A stretch of DNA of 64,000 bases from contig NZ_JAUSVR010000003.1 of assembly GCF_030814815.1 (NCBI RefSeq), positions 62,001 to 126,000 on the forward strand, written 5' to 3'. Below are positions 36,087 to 45,604 of the stretch, in pieces (positions within the stretch are counted from its first letter, which is position 1; the number at the start of each line of letters is the position of its first letter). This DNA comes from Ancylobacter amanitiformis. Its GTDB lineage: Bacteria; Pseudomonadota; Alphaproteobacteria; Rhizobiales; Xanthobacteraceae. The notes beneath the pieces were generated by a model. It did no database searches. It was not told where the DNA came from and saw only the letters and a list, made by a program, of their open reading frames with translations. The translations under genes and the position numbers were made by a program.

Positions 36087-37094
36087 TCAGATCAGCTTGC
36101 CGAGGGCGACCGCCGTATCCGACATGCGGTTCGAGAAGCCCCATTCATTGTCGTACCAGGACAGTACCCGGACGAAATTGCCTTCCAGCACCTTGGTCTG
36201 GTCGAAATGGAAGATCGAGGAATGGGGATCGTGGTTGAAGTCGGAGGACACGTTCGGCTGCGTCGTGTAGCCGAGAATGCCCTTGAGCGGACCATCGGCG
36301 GCGGCCTTGATCGCGGCGTTGATCTCGTCCTTCGTCACGTTCTTCTTGGCGACGAACTTGAAATCGACGACCGAGACGTTCGGCGTCGGCACGCGCAGCG
36401 AGGTGCCGTCGAGCTTGCCGGCGAGTTCGGGAAGCACGAGGCCGACCGCCTTGGCGGCGCCGGTGGTGGTCGGGATCATCGACAGCGCCGCGGCGCGGGC
36501 GCGGTAGAGATCCTTGTGCATGGTGTCCAGCGTGGGCTGGTCGCCGGTATAGGAGTGGATGGTCGTCATGAAGCCGTGGTCGATGCCGAACGCGTCGTTC
36601 AGCACCTTGGCCACCGGCGCCAGGCAATTGGTGGTGCAGGAGGCGTTGGAGATGACCAGGTGATCCTTGGTCAGCTTGTCGTGGTTCACGCCGAACACCA
36701 CCGTCAGATCCGCGCCGTCGGCGGGGGCGGAGACCACCACGCGCTTGGCGCCGGCCTCCAGATGAAGGGCGGCCTTGTCGCGGGCGGTGAAGATGCCGGT
36801 GCATTCCAGCGCGATGTCGACGCCCAGCGCCGTGTGCGGCAGTTCGGCGGGATTGCGCACCGCCGTCACCTTGATCGGGCCACGGCCCACGTCGATGGTG
36901 TCGCCGTCGACCTTCACCTCGCCGGGAAAGCGGCCGTGCACGCTGTCGAAGCGGAACAGGTGGGCATTGGTCTCGACCGGGCCGAGATCGTTGATGGCAA
37001 CGACCTCAATGTCGGTGCGGCCCGATTCGATGATGGCGCGGAGCACGTTCCGGCCGATGCGTCCGAAACCGTTGATGGCAACCTTGAGCGTCAT
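36087..37094 (-). CDS. gap: Glyceraldehyde-3-phosphate dehydrogenase
   Basis: This 335-residue enzyme has the NAD-binding start [16 protein letters not shown] and the catalytic cysteine in [24 protein letters not shown] and [13 protein letters not shown] are family blocks. It converts glyceraldehyde-3-phosphate to 1,3-bisphosphoglycerate. Aspartate at the end of the second strand ([11 protein letters not shown]) favours NAD over NADP. In autotrophic Xanthobacter a gap-pgk unit is under CbbR control; whether that holds here is not shown. Confidence 0.96.
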   Translation of the reverse strand: MTLKVAINGFGRIGRNVLRAIIESGRTDIEVVAINDLGPVETNAHLFRFDSVHGRFPGEVKVDGDTIDVGRGPIKVTAVRNPAELPHTALGVDIALECTGIFTARDKAALHLEAGAKRVVVSAPADGADLTVVFGVNHDKLTKDHLVISNASCTTNCLAPVAKVLNDAFGIDHGFMTTIHSYTGDQPTLDTMHKDLYRARAAALSMIPTTTGAAKAVGLVLPELAGKLDGTSLRVPTPNVSVVDFKFVAKKNVTKDEINAAIKAAADGPLKGILGYTTQPNVSSDFNHDPHSSIFHFDQTKVLEGNFVRVLSWYDNEWGFSNRMSDTAVALGKLI

Positions 37095-37204
37095 GCGTCT
37101 ATCCCCAAGTAAGCTTATCTGTCGAAACCAGCCGCGCCATGGGCCTCATAGCGCGGTCGCCGTTACGACACCAGTCGCTCTTAGGGCTGATGCTTGCCCT
37201 GTGC

Positions 37205-37235
37205 GCAGCTGACGCAGCCTTTATGCGTCAGCTGC
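37205..37235. other. Perfect 12-bp inverted repeat between tkt and gap
   Basis: GCAGCTGACGCA at 37205-37216 and its complement at 37224-37235 with a seven-base loop. No T run is present on either side. It is 51 bases past the tkt stop and 110 bases upstream of gap, so it may end tkt transcription or bind a regulator of gap. Confidence 0.65.
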
Positions 37236-37285
37236 ATGGCTAGGGCGTTCATTGCTTGTAATTTCAGCCCTTTTTACCGGTGATG

Positions 37286-39280
37286 TCAGGACTTCAGGCG
37301 GCTCAGCGCGGTCGCGACCACGCCTTCCACCGTGATGCCGAAATGCGCGAAGACTTCCGGCGCCGGGCCCGAGGCGCCGAAGCCGTGCATGCCGACGAAG
37401 GCGGCATCCGAGCCGACAATGGCATCCCAGCCCTGGCGGATCGCCGCTTCGATGGCGATCTTCACCGGCGCCTTGCCCACTACCTGCTTGCGGCTCTCGT
37501 CCGGCTGGTTGAGGAACAGTTCGAAGCTGGGCACGGAGACCACGCGGGTCGGCACGCCCTGCGCCTGCAGCTGCTCGCGCGCAGCCATGGCGAGCGAGAC
37601 CTCGGAGCCGGAGGCGAACAGCGAGACCTTCGCCTCGCCCGAGGCCGCCACCAGCTCATAGGCGCCGCGCGCGGTGAGACAGCGCTCGGTGCCCGCGTCG
37701 GTGCGCAGCAGCGGCAGGTTCTGGCGGGTGAGCGCCAGAACGCTCGGGCCGGTCTTGTGTTCCAGCGCCAGCTTCCAGGCCTCGGCCGTCTCCACCGTGT
37801 CGCACGGGCGGAAGACGAGGAGGTTGGGAATGGCGCGCAGCGCGGCGATCTGCTCCACCGGCTGGTGGGTGGGACCGTCCTCGCCGACGCCGATGGAATC
37901 ATGGGTGAAGACATAGACGACGCGCACGCCCATCAGCGCCGCGAGGCGGATGGAGGGGCGGCAATAATCGGAGAACACCAGGAAGGTGCCGCCATAGGGG
38001 ATGAAGCCGCCATGCAGGGCGATGCCGTTCATCGCCGCCGCCATGCCGTGCTCGCGGATGCCCCAGTTCATATAGCGGCCGTCATATTTCGGCGGCTCGA
38101 CATAGACCGAGGTGGCCTTGGTCTTGGTGTTGTTGGAATGGGTGAGATCGGCCGAGCCGCCGAGCATTTCCGGCAGCGCGGCGGTGAGCGCCTCCAGGAC
38201 GATTTCCGACGACTTGCGGGTGGCGACGGCGCCGCCATCGGCGCGCGCCTTGGCGATCACGCCGGCAACCACATCGGAGGTGCGGGAGGGCAGGTCGCCG
38301 CGCACGCGACGCTCGAACTCGCCGCGCTTCTCGAGATCGGCGGCCTTGAGCCGCTCCAGCCACGCCTTGTGCGCCTGGCGCGAGCGCAGGCCGGCGAGGC
38401 GCCAGGCGTCCAGAACGTCGCTGGGGATCACGAAGGGCTCGTATTCCCAGTTGAGGAAGGCACGGGCGGCGGCGATTTCCGCAGCACCGAGCGGGGCGCC
38501 ATGCACGCCATTGGTGCCGCCCTTGTTGGGCGCGCCATAGCCGATGGTGGTGCGGCAGGCGATGAGCGAAGGCTTGTCGGAGGTCTTGGCGCGCTCGATG
38601 GCGGCGAGGATGGCGTCCGGGTCATGGCCGTCGACGCGGGTGGCGTCCCAGCCGGAGGCCTCGAAGCGGGCGAGCTGGTCGGTGGCGACCGAGAGCGCGG
38701 TCGAGCCGTCGATGGTGATGTGGTTGTCGTCCCAGAAGACGATCAGCTTGTTCAGCTTCTGGCGGCCGGCGATCTCGATCGCCTCCTCCGAGAGGCCTTC
38801 CATCAGACAGCCGTCGCCGCAGATGACATAGGTGTGGTGGTCGACGAGGTCGCCGCCGAACTGCGCCGCTAGCATGCGCTCCGCCAGCGCGAAGCCGACC
38901 GAGTTGGCGAGGCCCTGGCCGAGCGGGCCGGTGGTGGTCTCGATGCCGACCGTGTGGCCATATTCCGGGTGGCCGGGCGTACGCGAGCCGAGCTGACGGA
39001 AATTCTTGAGGTCGTCGAGCGTCATCCCCTCATAGCCGGTGAGGTACAGCAGCGCGTAGATGAGCATCGAGCCGTGGCCGGCGGAGAGGATGAAACGGTC
39101 ACGGTCCGGCCAGTGCGGGTCGGTCGGATCGAATTTCAGCACCTTGCCGAACAGCACCGTCGCGACATCCGCCATGCCCATGGGCATGCCGGGGTGGCCC
39201 GACTTGGCGGCTTCGACGGCATCCATGGCCAGCGCGCGGATGGCGTTGGCCATGCGATCATGCTTTTCGCGGTTCGACAT
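37286..39280 (-). CDS. tkt: Transketolase
   Basis: This 664-residue thiamine-diphosphate enzyme has the ThDP motif [10 protein letters not shown]...[10 protein letters not shown], the N-terminal [13 protein letters not shown] and [13 protein letters not shown], and the substrate segment [17 protein letters not shown]. It transfers two-carbon units in the pentose phosphate and Calvin cycles. Length is typical. With gap, pgk and the class I aldolase downstream it forms a compact set of triose/sugar-phosphate enzymes on one strand. Confidence 0.96.
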   Translation of the reverse strand: MSNREKHDRMANAIRALAMDAVEAAKSGHPGMPMGMADVATVLFGKVLKFDPTDPHWPDRDRFILSAGHGSMLIYALLYLTGYEGMTLDDLKNFRQLGSRTPGHPEYGHTVGIETTTGPLGQGLANSVGFALAERMLAAQFGGDLVDHHTYVICGDGCLMEGLSEEAIEIAGRQKLNKLIVFWDDNHITIDGSTALSVATDQLARFEASGWDATRVDGHDPDAILAAIERAKTSDKPSLIACRTTIGYGAPNKGGTNGVHGAPLGAAEIAAARAFLNWEYEPFVIPSDVLDAWRLAGLRSRQAHKAWLERLKAADLEKRGEFERRVRGDLPSRTSDVVAGVIAKARADGGAVATRKSSEIVLEALTAALPEMLGGSADLTHSNNTKTKATSVYVEPPKYDGRYMNWGIREHGMAAAMNGIALHGGFIPYGGTFLVFSDYCRPSIRLAALMGVRVVYVFTHDSIGVGEDGPTHQPVEQIAALRAIPNLLVFRPCDTVETAEAWKLALEHKTGPSVLALTRQNLPLLRTDAGTERCLTARGAYELVAASGEAKVSLFASGSEVSLAMAAREQLQAQGVPTRVVSVPSFELFLNQPDESRKQVVGKAPVKIAIEAAIRQGWDAIVGSDAAFVGMHGFGASGPAPEVFAHFGITVEGVVATALSRLKS

Positions 39281-39594
39281 GAGGGCTGATGTCTCCGAGG
39301 GGGAACGCGTTGTCTCTTAGGCGTGCGTGCATCGCGGGTCGCTTCGATGCGACACCGGCTGATTGGGTCTGCCGCGGTGCGGGAGGCCGGGTCGAGTGAT
39401 AGCACCACGCCGGTCTCTGTCAAACGCGCCGGGCGCTACAAGCGTATGACAGCGTTTGAATACCAGGCCGCGGAATGGCGCATCGGTTGACGCCTGACCC
39501 AATGGAAGGCTCAATAGCGCCAAAATCCCCTGCGAGATCGCGGGAAAGCGGCCTCTTCCGGGGCCGCCCGATCCCAGACCGGAGCGTCGATGCC
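39281..39594. other. Intergenic region between divergent tkt and DUF4164 genes
   Basis: No gene seen. A TTGACG sequence at about 39487 facing right is a possible -35 box for the DUF4164-zapA unit, but the -10 match is weak. Nothing else is recognised. Confidence 0.45.
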
Positions 39595-39930
39595 ATGAAT
39601 CCTTCGGCGAACCATCATCCTTCGGCGAGCCCGTCGGCGATCGATCCCGCCGGTGAGCCCACCGCGCTCCAGGCCGCGCTCAAACGCTTCGACGATGCTG
39701 TCGAGACGCTCGGCGTGGCGATCCAGCGCCGGCTGGAGGTGGAGCGCCAGGAGGCCGCGCTGGCGCAGCAGCTGCACGTCTTCGGAGCCGACCGTTCGCG
39801 GCTGGCCGACGAACTGGACGGCGCACAGGCCCGGGCCGAGCGGCTGGAAGGGGCCAATGAGGAGGTCTCGCGCCGGCTCGGCAGCGCGATGGAAACCATC
39901 CGCGCGGTGCTTGCCGCGCATCAGCGCTGA
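39595..39930 (+). CDS. DUF4164 family coiled-coil protein
   Basis: This 111-residue protein has ALKRFDDAVETLGVAIQRRLE, LHVFGADRSRLADELDGAQARAERLEGANEEVSRRL and SAMETIRAVLAAH, which fits DUF4164, a short coiled-coil family that stands before zapA in Hyphomicrobiales. Function is unknown; the position suggests a link to cell division. ATG 39595 is used since the upstream part of the frame is not typical. zapA follows ten bases after the stop. Confidence 0.82.
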   Translation: MNPSANHHPSASPSAIDPAGEPTALQAALKRFDDAVETLGVAIQRRLEVERQEAALAQQLHVFGADRSRLADELDGAQARAERLEGANEEVSRRLGSAMETIRAVLAAHQR

Positions 39931-39940
39931 GAGGTCGGCC

Positions 39941-40324
39941 ATGGCCCATGTCACCGTCACCATTGGCGGGCGCGCCTATCGCATGGCCTGCGACGACGGG
40001 CAGGAGGACCACCTCGCCCGGCTCGGCGAGCAGGTGGACGAGCGGATCGACCAGTTGCGCATCGCTTTCGGCGAGATCGGCGACCAGCGCCTCAGCGTCA
40101 TGGCGGCGATCACCCTTGCCGACGAACTGAGCGAGGCGCGCCGGCGGATCCAGGCGCTGGAACGCGACAGCGCGGCCGAGCGCGGCGCGCGCGACCAGGC
40201 GGTGCGGCAGATGATCGAGGCCGAGGCGGAGATCGCCGGCACCATCGTCACCGCCGCCGAGCGGCTGGAAGACCTGGCCCGCGAGCTGGGCCCCAGCCCG
40301 TCCGGCCGGGTCGGCATGGGCTGA
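39941..40324 (+). CDS. zapA: Cell division protein ZapA
   Basis: This 127-residue protein starts VTVTIGGRAYRMACDDGQEDHLARLGEQVDERI, the ZapA globular head, followed by a long coiled coil (LADELSEARRRIQALERDSAAE). ZapA bundles FtsZ filaments at the division site. In related bacteria zapA is followed by 6S RNA and 5-formyltetrahydrofolate cyclo-ligase; here 11 kb of other genes stand between them. Confidence 0.92.
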   Translation: MAHVTVTIGGRAYRMACDDGQEDHLARLGEQVDERIDQLRIAFGEIGDQRLSVMAAITLADELSEARRRIQALERDSAAERGARDQAVRQMIEAEAEIAGTIVTAAERLEDLARELGPSPSGRVGMG

Positions 40325-40399
40325 GTAAACGTCAGAATAGTGTTGCGCGCAAAGGTTGTATTATCTATCGTTTCCCGAAAAGGTAGTTCGGGGGAAGGT

Positions 40400-41656
40400 A
40401 TGGACCGCATCTTCATTCGCGTGCCGTCGCAAGACCTGAGACTGGATCTTCTGACGGGTGCCGCTCTGGAACTGAAGGGCCGTCGGCCGGTCGCCTCCTT
40501 CTCGCAATCCGACACGCTGCTGATGGATGTCGATGATGACGAGCGTCATCGCCTGCTCATGCTCGGCGCGCAGGTCTTCAGCGACGTACAGTTCGACGTG
40601 CTGCCCGGATTTTCCGGCGGGGAGGACGGCCGGCGCGGCGCCCACGAGAGCGGGCCCGCCGACAGTCGCCTTTTTCCGGCCGGGGGAGCGGTCGCCGGCA
40701 ATCTCCGTGAGGTGGTCGCGCAGATCGGCGCGCCTTCGGCCTGGGAGAACGCGCGCGGACAGGGTGTCACCATCGCCGTCGTCGACACGGGCATCGTGCA
40801 GAATCTGCGCGAACTGCCTATGCATCGGCGTTCCGCCGTCGACCTGAGCGATGCTTTCCGCGGACAGATCTGGGCGGATGAGGTGGGGCATGGCTCGATG
40901 TGCGCGGCCATTGCCGCGGGATCATCGACTACCGGGGCCTATGACGGCGTGGCGCCGGAAGCTCGCGTGCTGTCCGCGCGCAGCAACCTCAGATCGGTCG
41001 ATCTCTTCCGCATCTACGACAATCTGTTGCGCTCCCTCGACAATGGCGATTTGCAGGGGCGGGTGGTGGCGACGAATTCCTATGGTCTCTACCTCTGCGA
41101 TTCGCCCGGCGTCATGCCGAAGGACCATCCCTTCATGAACGTCATCGAATCCGCCATCGCCGCAGGCGTCTTCGTGTGCTTCGCCGCCGGCAACAACCAC
41201 TACGACGACGTGTGTCGCTACGAGCCGGACCAGTGCGGCCCCAACTCGATCTGGGGCCCGAATTCGCACGACATGGTCGTCAGCGTGGGCACGGTCAACC
41301 GGGCGCTCAGCAACCGCGATTCCCTGACGCCTCATGCCAATTCCAGCCGTGGTCCGGGCGAATGGGCGAAGCACCATCCCAAGCCGGATTGCGTCGCGCC
41401 GACCTATGGCATCGTGCCGTGGGGGGACCGTTATGAGGACATGCCTTGGTGGGGAACCTCGGGCGCGTGTCCTCAAGTCGCCGGATTGGCGGCGCTCGTG
41501 CTGTCCGTCGCTCCGCAGGCGTCGCCGGCCCAGGTCGCGGCTACCATCCGGGACACTTGCACGGCCTTGCCCGAGGGGGCAAACTGCGTCGGCCGGGGCA
41601 TGATCAACTGTGAGGCCGCGGTCCACAAAGCCATGTGGGATTTGCGCATCGCGTGA
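40400..41656 (+). CDS. Cytoplasmic subtilisin-like (S8) serine peptidase
   Basis: This 418-residue protease has the full S8 set: D129 (AVVDTGI), H164 (EVGHGSMCAA), the oxyanion asparagine N265 (FAAGNNHYDD) and S354 (WGTSGACPQVAG). There is no signal peptide or membrane helix, so it probably acts inside the cell. The first 70 residues form a separate beta-alpha-beta-type domain (FIRVPSQD, SFSQSDTLLMDV, LLMLGAQVFSDV) in the place of an I9-like prodomain, followed by a Gly/Ser linker. GGGGGAAGGT precedes ATG 40400. A relatively AT-rich 75-bp spacer separates it from zapA. The next gene encodes a protein like its N-terminal domain. Confidence 0.88.
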   Translation: MDRIFIRVPSQDLRLDLLTGAALELKGRRPVASFSQSDTLLMDVDDDERHRLLMLGAQVFSDVQFDVLPGFSGGEDGRRGAHESGPADSRLFPAGGAVAGNLREVVAQIGAPSAWENARGQGVTIAVVDTGIVQNLRELPMHRRSAVDLSDAFRGQIWADEVGHGSMCAAIAAGSSTTGAYDGVAPEARVLSARSNLRSVDLFRIYDNLLRSLDNGDLQGRVVATNSYGLYLCDSPGVMPKDHPFMNVIESAIAAGVFVCFAAGNNHYDDVCRYEPDQCGPNSIWGPNSHDMVVSVGTVNRALSNRDSLTPHANSSRGPGEWAKHHPKPDCVAPTYGIVPWGDRYEDMPWWGTSGACPQVAGLAALVLSVAPQASPAQVAATIRDTCTALPEGANCVGRGMINCEAAVHKAMWDLRIA

Positions 41657-41767
41657 TGGGCGTCGCGTGGCAAGGGCGCGATTGGCGCTGGCGAAGGCGC
41701 GGATGGTGCCTATATATTCTGCTCACGCATGGGTTGTGGGGTGCGTCCCGGACGTTCGGAGGTGGAA

Positions 41768-41995
41768 TTGCTGCTACGTTTCTCAAGCCGCGACGAACTG
41801 GCCGAATTCGTGAGGCAGGTCAGTCGAGAGGCGCCCGCAATCGCGAGCCAGATCAGGTCGTCCTATTCCCAGCCGACCGTTGCGACCGTGACGCTGGACG
41901 ACTTTCACGACGAGCAGCGACTGAGGTCCATGGTGGCGGGCTCATCGGTGAAGATCTTCGACGACGTGACGCTCAAGGTGATGGGCGCGTCGTGA
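41768..41995 (+). CDS. Small protein resembling the N-terminal domain of the adjacent subtilase
   Basis: The start is open: TTG 41768 has GGAGG five bases ahead; GTG 41762 and ATG 41729 are in frame without a proper ribosome-binding site. The product of 75-88 residues aligns by eye with residues 4-69 of the subtilase: LLRFSSRDE with FIRVPSQD, SYSQ with SFSQ, and DEQRLRSMVAGSSVKIFDDV with DERHRLLMLGAQVFSDV. It is therefore probably a stand-alone prodomain or inhibitor homologue. No such arrangement is known to me by name. A TATATATT box at 41710 could be its own promoter. Confidence 0.65.
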   Translation: MLLRFSSRDELAEFVRQVSREAPAIASQIRSSYSQPTVATVTLDDFHDEQRLRSMVAGSSVKIFDDVTLKVMGAS

Positions 41996-42096
41996 CGCGG
42001 GACGAACCGGGGCGATGGTTTATCACTTGACGCTGGCGCCGTCGGGCGGCAGAGGGTGCAGCCTTCTCCTGTCCGTCCCGCGCCGGAACCGCCGCC

Positions 42097-42885
42097 ATGA
42101 TCCGCACCCCTTTGATGACCGTCATGGTCCAGGCCGTCCGCAAGGCCGGTCGTTCCCTCATCCGCGATTTCGGCGAGGTTGAGAACCTGCAGGTCTCGCT
42201 CAAGGGGCCGGGCGACTTCGTGTCCAATGCCGATCGCAAGGCCGAGCGCATCCTGCATGACGAACTTGCCAGGGCTCGGCCGAGCTTCGGCTTCCTCATG
42301 GAGGAGAGCGGCGAGGTCGAGGGCAGCGATGCCAGCCACCGCTGGATCATCGATCCGCTCGACGGCACGACCAATTTCCTGCACGGCATCCCGCTCTTCG
42401 CCGTCTCGCTGGGGCTGGCGCGCGACGGCGTGCCGATCGCCGGCGTCATCCATAATCCGGCGACCGACGAATTGTTCATCGCCGAGAAGGGCGCGGGCGC
42501 CTTCATGAACGACCGGCGCATCCGCGTCGCCGCGCGCCGCAACCTCGCCGACAGCGTCATTTCCTGCGGCCTGCCGCATATGGGCCGCGGCGATTTCGCG
42601 CGGTTCGGGCGCGAATATGGCGCGCTGGGCCCGAAGGTTTCCGGCCTGCGCCGCACCGGCGCAGCGGCGCTGGACCTCGCCTGGGTGGCGGCGGGGCGGT
42701 TCGACGGCTTCTGGGAACGCGGGCTGAAGCCGTGGGACATGGCGGCCGGAATCGTGCTGGTGCGCGAGGCGGGCGGCTATGTCAGCGATCTCGACGATGG
42801 CGACAAGATGCTCGCCAAGGGCGACATCATCGTCGGCAACGAGACCATCCGCCGCGACCTGCTCGGCGTGCTGCGCGGGGTCTGA
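42097..42885 (+). CDS. suhB: Inositol monophosphatase family protein
   Basis: This 262-residue phosphatase has the three metal-binding motifs of the family: LMEESGE, WIIDPLDGTTNFLHGIP and GLKPWDMAAG. It may act on inositol-1-phosphate or related sugar phosphates; in E. coli the homologue SuhB also joins rRNA antitermination complexes. Length and order of motifs are typical. It precedes the MotA-like gene by 130 bases; a GTAAGATTAAGCAAAT stretch near 42907 could be part of a promoter. Confidence 0.92.
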   Translation: MIRTPLMTVMVQAVRKAGRSLIRDFGEVENLQVSLKGPGDFVSNADRKAERILHDELARARPSFGFLMEESGEVEGSDASHRWIIDPLDGTTNFLHGIPLFAVSLGLARDGVPIAGVIHNPATDELFIAEKGAGAFMNDRRIRVAARRNLADSVISCGLPHMGRGDFARFGREYGALGPKVSGLRRTGAAALDLAWVAAGRFDGFWERGLKPWDMAAGIVLVREAGGYVSDLDDGDKMLAKGDIIVGNETIRRDLLGVLRGV

Positions 42886-43015
42886 GCTTCTGCCGGTAAA
42901 CATCCTGTAAGATTAAGCAAATCCGCAGCATTTCATTTCCCCCCGTCTGTGGCATAGTCCCGAACAGGGTTGTCTCGGGGCGGGACGGCCGCCGATATGA
43001 GAGACGGCTTGGGGC

Positions 43016-44074
43016 ATGGACGCGACGGATCCCTTTCATAAACTTTCTTCGCCGCGCATCTTTCTGGTGCGGATGTTCGTGTTCCTGTTGCTGTGCATCG
43101 CGCTCGCATCCGTTCTGCACGAACAGATCTGGCGCGCCTTTCTCAACAATCCCGGCCTCAACGGGGTGATCTTCGGCGTGCTGTTCATCGGCACGGTATT
43201 CGCCTTCCGCCAGGTGGTGCGCCTCCTGCCCGAGGTGGAGTGGGTCAACAGCTTCCGCGTGGCCGATCCTGGCCTCGAGGTTCGGCGCGGGCCGCGGCTG
43301 CTGGCGCCGATGGCGTCGCTGCTGGGCGACCGGGTCGGGCGCATGGCGATCTCGCAGGCCACCATGCGCGGGATCCTGGAATCGATCGGCACCCGCCTCG
43401 ACGAGGCGCGCGACCTGCTGCGCTATCTCACCGGCCTCTTGATCTTCCTCGGCCTGCTCGGCACCTTCTGGGGCCTGCTCGACACGGTGGGCTCGATCGC
43501 CCGTGTCATCAGCTCGCTGAATGTCGGGCCGGAATCGGCCTCGGTTCTGGACACGATGAAGTCCGGCCTCGCCGCGCCGCTCGGCGGCATGGGCCTCGCG
43601 TTCTCGTCCTCGCTGTTTGGTCTGGCCGGCTCGCTGGTGCTTGGCTTCCTCGATCTCCAGGCCGGCCAGGCGCAGAACCGCTTCTACACCGACCTTGAGG
43701 ACTGGCTTTCCACCACGGTGGAGGATCTGAGCCTCGAAGGGCAGCTGAAGCGCGTGGTGCCGGTGCCCACCACCTATGTGCCCTCGGCAACCCCGCCCGC
43801 GCGGCCCGCCGCCGCGCTGCCGCCGCCGCCCGATTTCGCTCCGCTCACCGAGGCCATCGCGCGGCTGGACCGCACCATGACCGAGGCGGGCTCGCAGCGC
43901 GTGACCACCGCGATGGCGCATCTGGCCGAGAGCCTGCAGGGGCTGGTGCAGCACATGCGCGGCGAGCAGCAGATGGTGCGCGACTGGGTGGAGGCGCAGG
44001 CCGAGCAGCAGAAGGACATCAAGAAGCTGCTGGAACGCCTCGCCGAGGCCAAGAGCGATCGCGAGCGCGTCTGA
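43016..44074 (+). CDS. MotA/TolQ/ExbB-type proton channel protein
   Basis: This 352-residue membrane protein has hydrophobic helices at about 16-34, 47-64, 138-160 and 195-215; the third and fourth (LTGLLIFLGLLGTFWGLLDTVGSIA and GGMGLAFSSSLFGLAGSLVLGF) are the conserved MotA/TolQ/ExbB channel helices. The C-terminal 110 residues contain a Pro/Ala segment and a coiled coil. It is paired one base apart with an OmpA-type partner. The pair is widespread in Hyphomicrobiales near suhB and is distinct from tolQ, whose start lies at the end of this window. Its physiological role is not established. Confidence 0.82.
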   Translation: MDATDPFHKLSSPRIFLVRMFVFLLLCIALASVLHEQIWRAFLNNPGLNGVIFGVLFIGTVFAFRQVVRLLPEVEWVNSFRVADPGLEVRRGPRLLAPMASLLGDRVGRMAISQATMRGILESIGTRLDEARDLLRYLTGLLIFLGLLGTFWGLLDTVGSIARVISSLNVGPESASVLDTMKSGLAAPLGGMGLAFSSSLFGLAGSLVLGFLDLQAGQAQNRFYTDLEDWLSTTVEDLSLEGQLKRVVPVPTTYVPSATPPARPAAALPPPPDFAPLTEAIARLDRTMTEAGSQRVTTAMAHLAESLQGLVQHMRGEQQMVRDWVEAQAEQQKDIKKLLERLAEAKSDRERV

Positions 44075-44075
44075 T

Positions 44076-45110
44076 ATGGCCCTGGGACGCAGCCGCCGCG
44101 GCGAACGCACCATCGACTACTGGCCCGGCTTCGTCGACGCGCTGTCGACCCTGCTGCTGGTCTTCGTCTTCCTGCTGTCGGTCTTCGTCCTCGCACAGTT
44201 CGTGCTGACGCAGGAAATCGGCACCAAGGACGATGCCATGGCGCGGCTGCAGGCGCAGATCCGCCAGCTCACCGACCAGCTGGCACTGGAGCGCGCCAGC
44301 ACATCCGACACGGATAGCGAGATTGGCGCGCTCCGGGCGAGCCTGAGCAAGCTGGAGCAGGAGCGCGACCTGCTGCGCGAGGCCGCCGCCGCCATCGCGA
44401 CCCCCGAGGAGATCGCGGCGGCCGAGACCCGCGCCGTCGAACTGGCCCGCAAGCTCGGCAACGAGCAGGACTCCGTCGCGCAGGCGGCGGCGCAGATCGC
44501 CATCCTCAACGAGCAGATTTCCGCGCTGCGCCGGCAGATCGCGGCGCTGGAGGAAGCGCTGTCCATCTCCGAGCAGAAGGACAAGGAAAGCCAGTCGCGC
44601 CTTGCCGATCTCGGGCGCCGGCTCAATGTGGCGCTGGCCCAGCGGGTGCAGGAACTGACGCGCTACCGCTCCGAATTCTTCGGCCGGCTCAGCGCCATTC
44701 TCGGCAACCGGCCGGGCATTCGCCAGGTGGGCGACCGCTTCGTGTTCCAGTCGGAAATCTTCTTCGACCTCGCCTCGTCGCAGATGCGGCCCGAGGCGGC
44801 TTCCGCGCTGGATGACATCGCCAAGGCGCTGGCCGATCTCGAGCGCGAGATTCCGCCGGATATCGCCTGGGTGCTGCGCGTCGACGGCCATACCGACAAC
44901 CGGCCGATCCAGACGCCGCAATTCCCTTCTAACTGGGAACTCTCCGCCGCGCGGTCCATCGCGGTCGTGCAATATCTGGCGAGCAAGGGAATTTCGCCCA
45001 AGCACCTTGTCGCCGCCGGATTCGGCGAGTACCAGCCGCTCGACCCCGCCGATACCGACGAGGCGCGCGCCCGCAACCGCCGCATCGAACTCAAGCTCAC
45101 CGAGAGATGA
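44076..45110 (+). CDS. OmpA/MotB-like peptidoglycan-binding protein with one membrane helix
   Basis: This 344-residue protein has one transmembrane helix at about 20-42 (ALSTLLLVFVFLLSVFVLAQF), preceded by a conserved DYWPGFVDAL in which the Asp is placed like that of MotB/ZorB stator proteins. A long coiled coil (50-205) follows, then an OmpA-like domain (220-344) with VDGHTDNRPI, NWELSAARSIAVVQYL and DEARARNRRIEL, which binds peptidoglycan. With the preceding MotA-like protein it should form an ion-driven unit anchored in the cell wall. Confidence 0.88.
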   Translation: MALGRSRRGERTIDYWPGFVDALSTLLLVFVFLLSVFVLAQFVLTQEIGTKDDAMARLQAQIRQLTDQLALERASTSDTDSEIGALRASLSKLEQERDLLREAAAAIATPEEIAAAETRAVELARKLGNEQDSVAQAAAQIAILNEQISALRRQIAALEEALSISEQKDKESQSRLADLGRRLNVALAQRVQELTRYRSEFFGRLSAILGNRPGIRQVGDRFVFQSEIFFDLASSQMRPEAASALDDIAKALADLEREIPPDIAWVLRVDGHTDNRPIQTPQFPSNWELSAARSIAVVQYLASKGISPKHLVAAGFGEYQPLDPADTDEARARNRRIELKLTER

Positions 45111-45120
45111 TCCGCCCGCG

Positions 45121-45597
45121 ATGACCCCCCCCGCGCCCGCCGAGCTCGTCAGCTTCGAGTGGGGCCGAATGCCGGCCATGGCGGACCTCTGGGTGGAAGC
45201 CTGGCAGGAAGCGATTCCGGAGATCGATTTCGAGACCCGGCGCGGCTGGCTGTGCCACCGCGTCGGCGAGTTGATTGGCGAGGGCGCGCTGTTCGTGCTG
45301 GCGGTGAGCGCGGGCAATCCCTCGACGCTGCTGGGCTTTGCCTGCATCAATCCGCGCACCGGCTATGTCGACCAACTGGTGGTGCATCCCGACCAGTGGG
45401 GCGGCGGCATCGCGCGCGATCTGGTCGAGGCCGCGGCCTCGCACACCCGCCACCCCTTGCAGCTCGACGTGAACGAGCAGAACGGCCGGGCGGTGCGCTT
45501 CTATGAGAAGGCGGGCTTCGTCGTCATCGCCCATGGCGTCAACCCGACCTCCGGCCGGCCGACGCTGAAGATGGAGCGGCGCGCCGCGCCCGTGTGA
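45121..45597 (+). CDS. GNAT family N-acetyltransferase
   Basis: This 158-residue protein has the GNAT core: VDQLVVHPDQWGGGIARDLVEAA with the acetyl-CoA loop WGGGIA, and LDVNEQNGRAVRFYEKAGFVV. The substrate cannot be told. It begins ten bases after the OmpA-like gene on the same strand and is probably co-transcribed, though a functional tie to the stator pair is not evident. The stretch TGACCCCCCCC at the start is a homopolymer run of C. Confidence 0.85.
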   Translation: MTPPAPAELVSFEWGRMPAMADLWVEAWQEAIPEIDFETRRGWLCHRVGELIGEGALFVLAVSAGNPSTLLGFACINPRTGYVDQLVVHPDQWGGGIARDLVEAAASHTRHPLQLDVNEQNGRAVRFYEKAGFVVIAHGVNPTSGRPTLKMERRAAPV

Positions 45598-45604
45598 GGC
45601 GGGC

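Noticed and set aside
43016-45110. ZorA/ZorB of a Zorya defence system
   Set aside because: The two-gene stator architecture is similar, but no ZorC, ZorD or ZorE helicase/nuclease genes follow, and the pair is flanked by core genes in an arrangement usual for Hyphomicrobiales.
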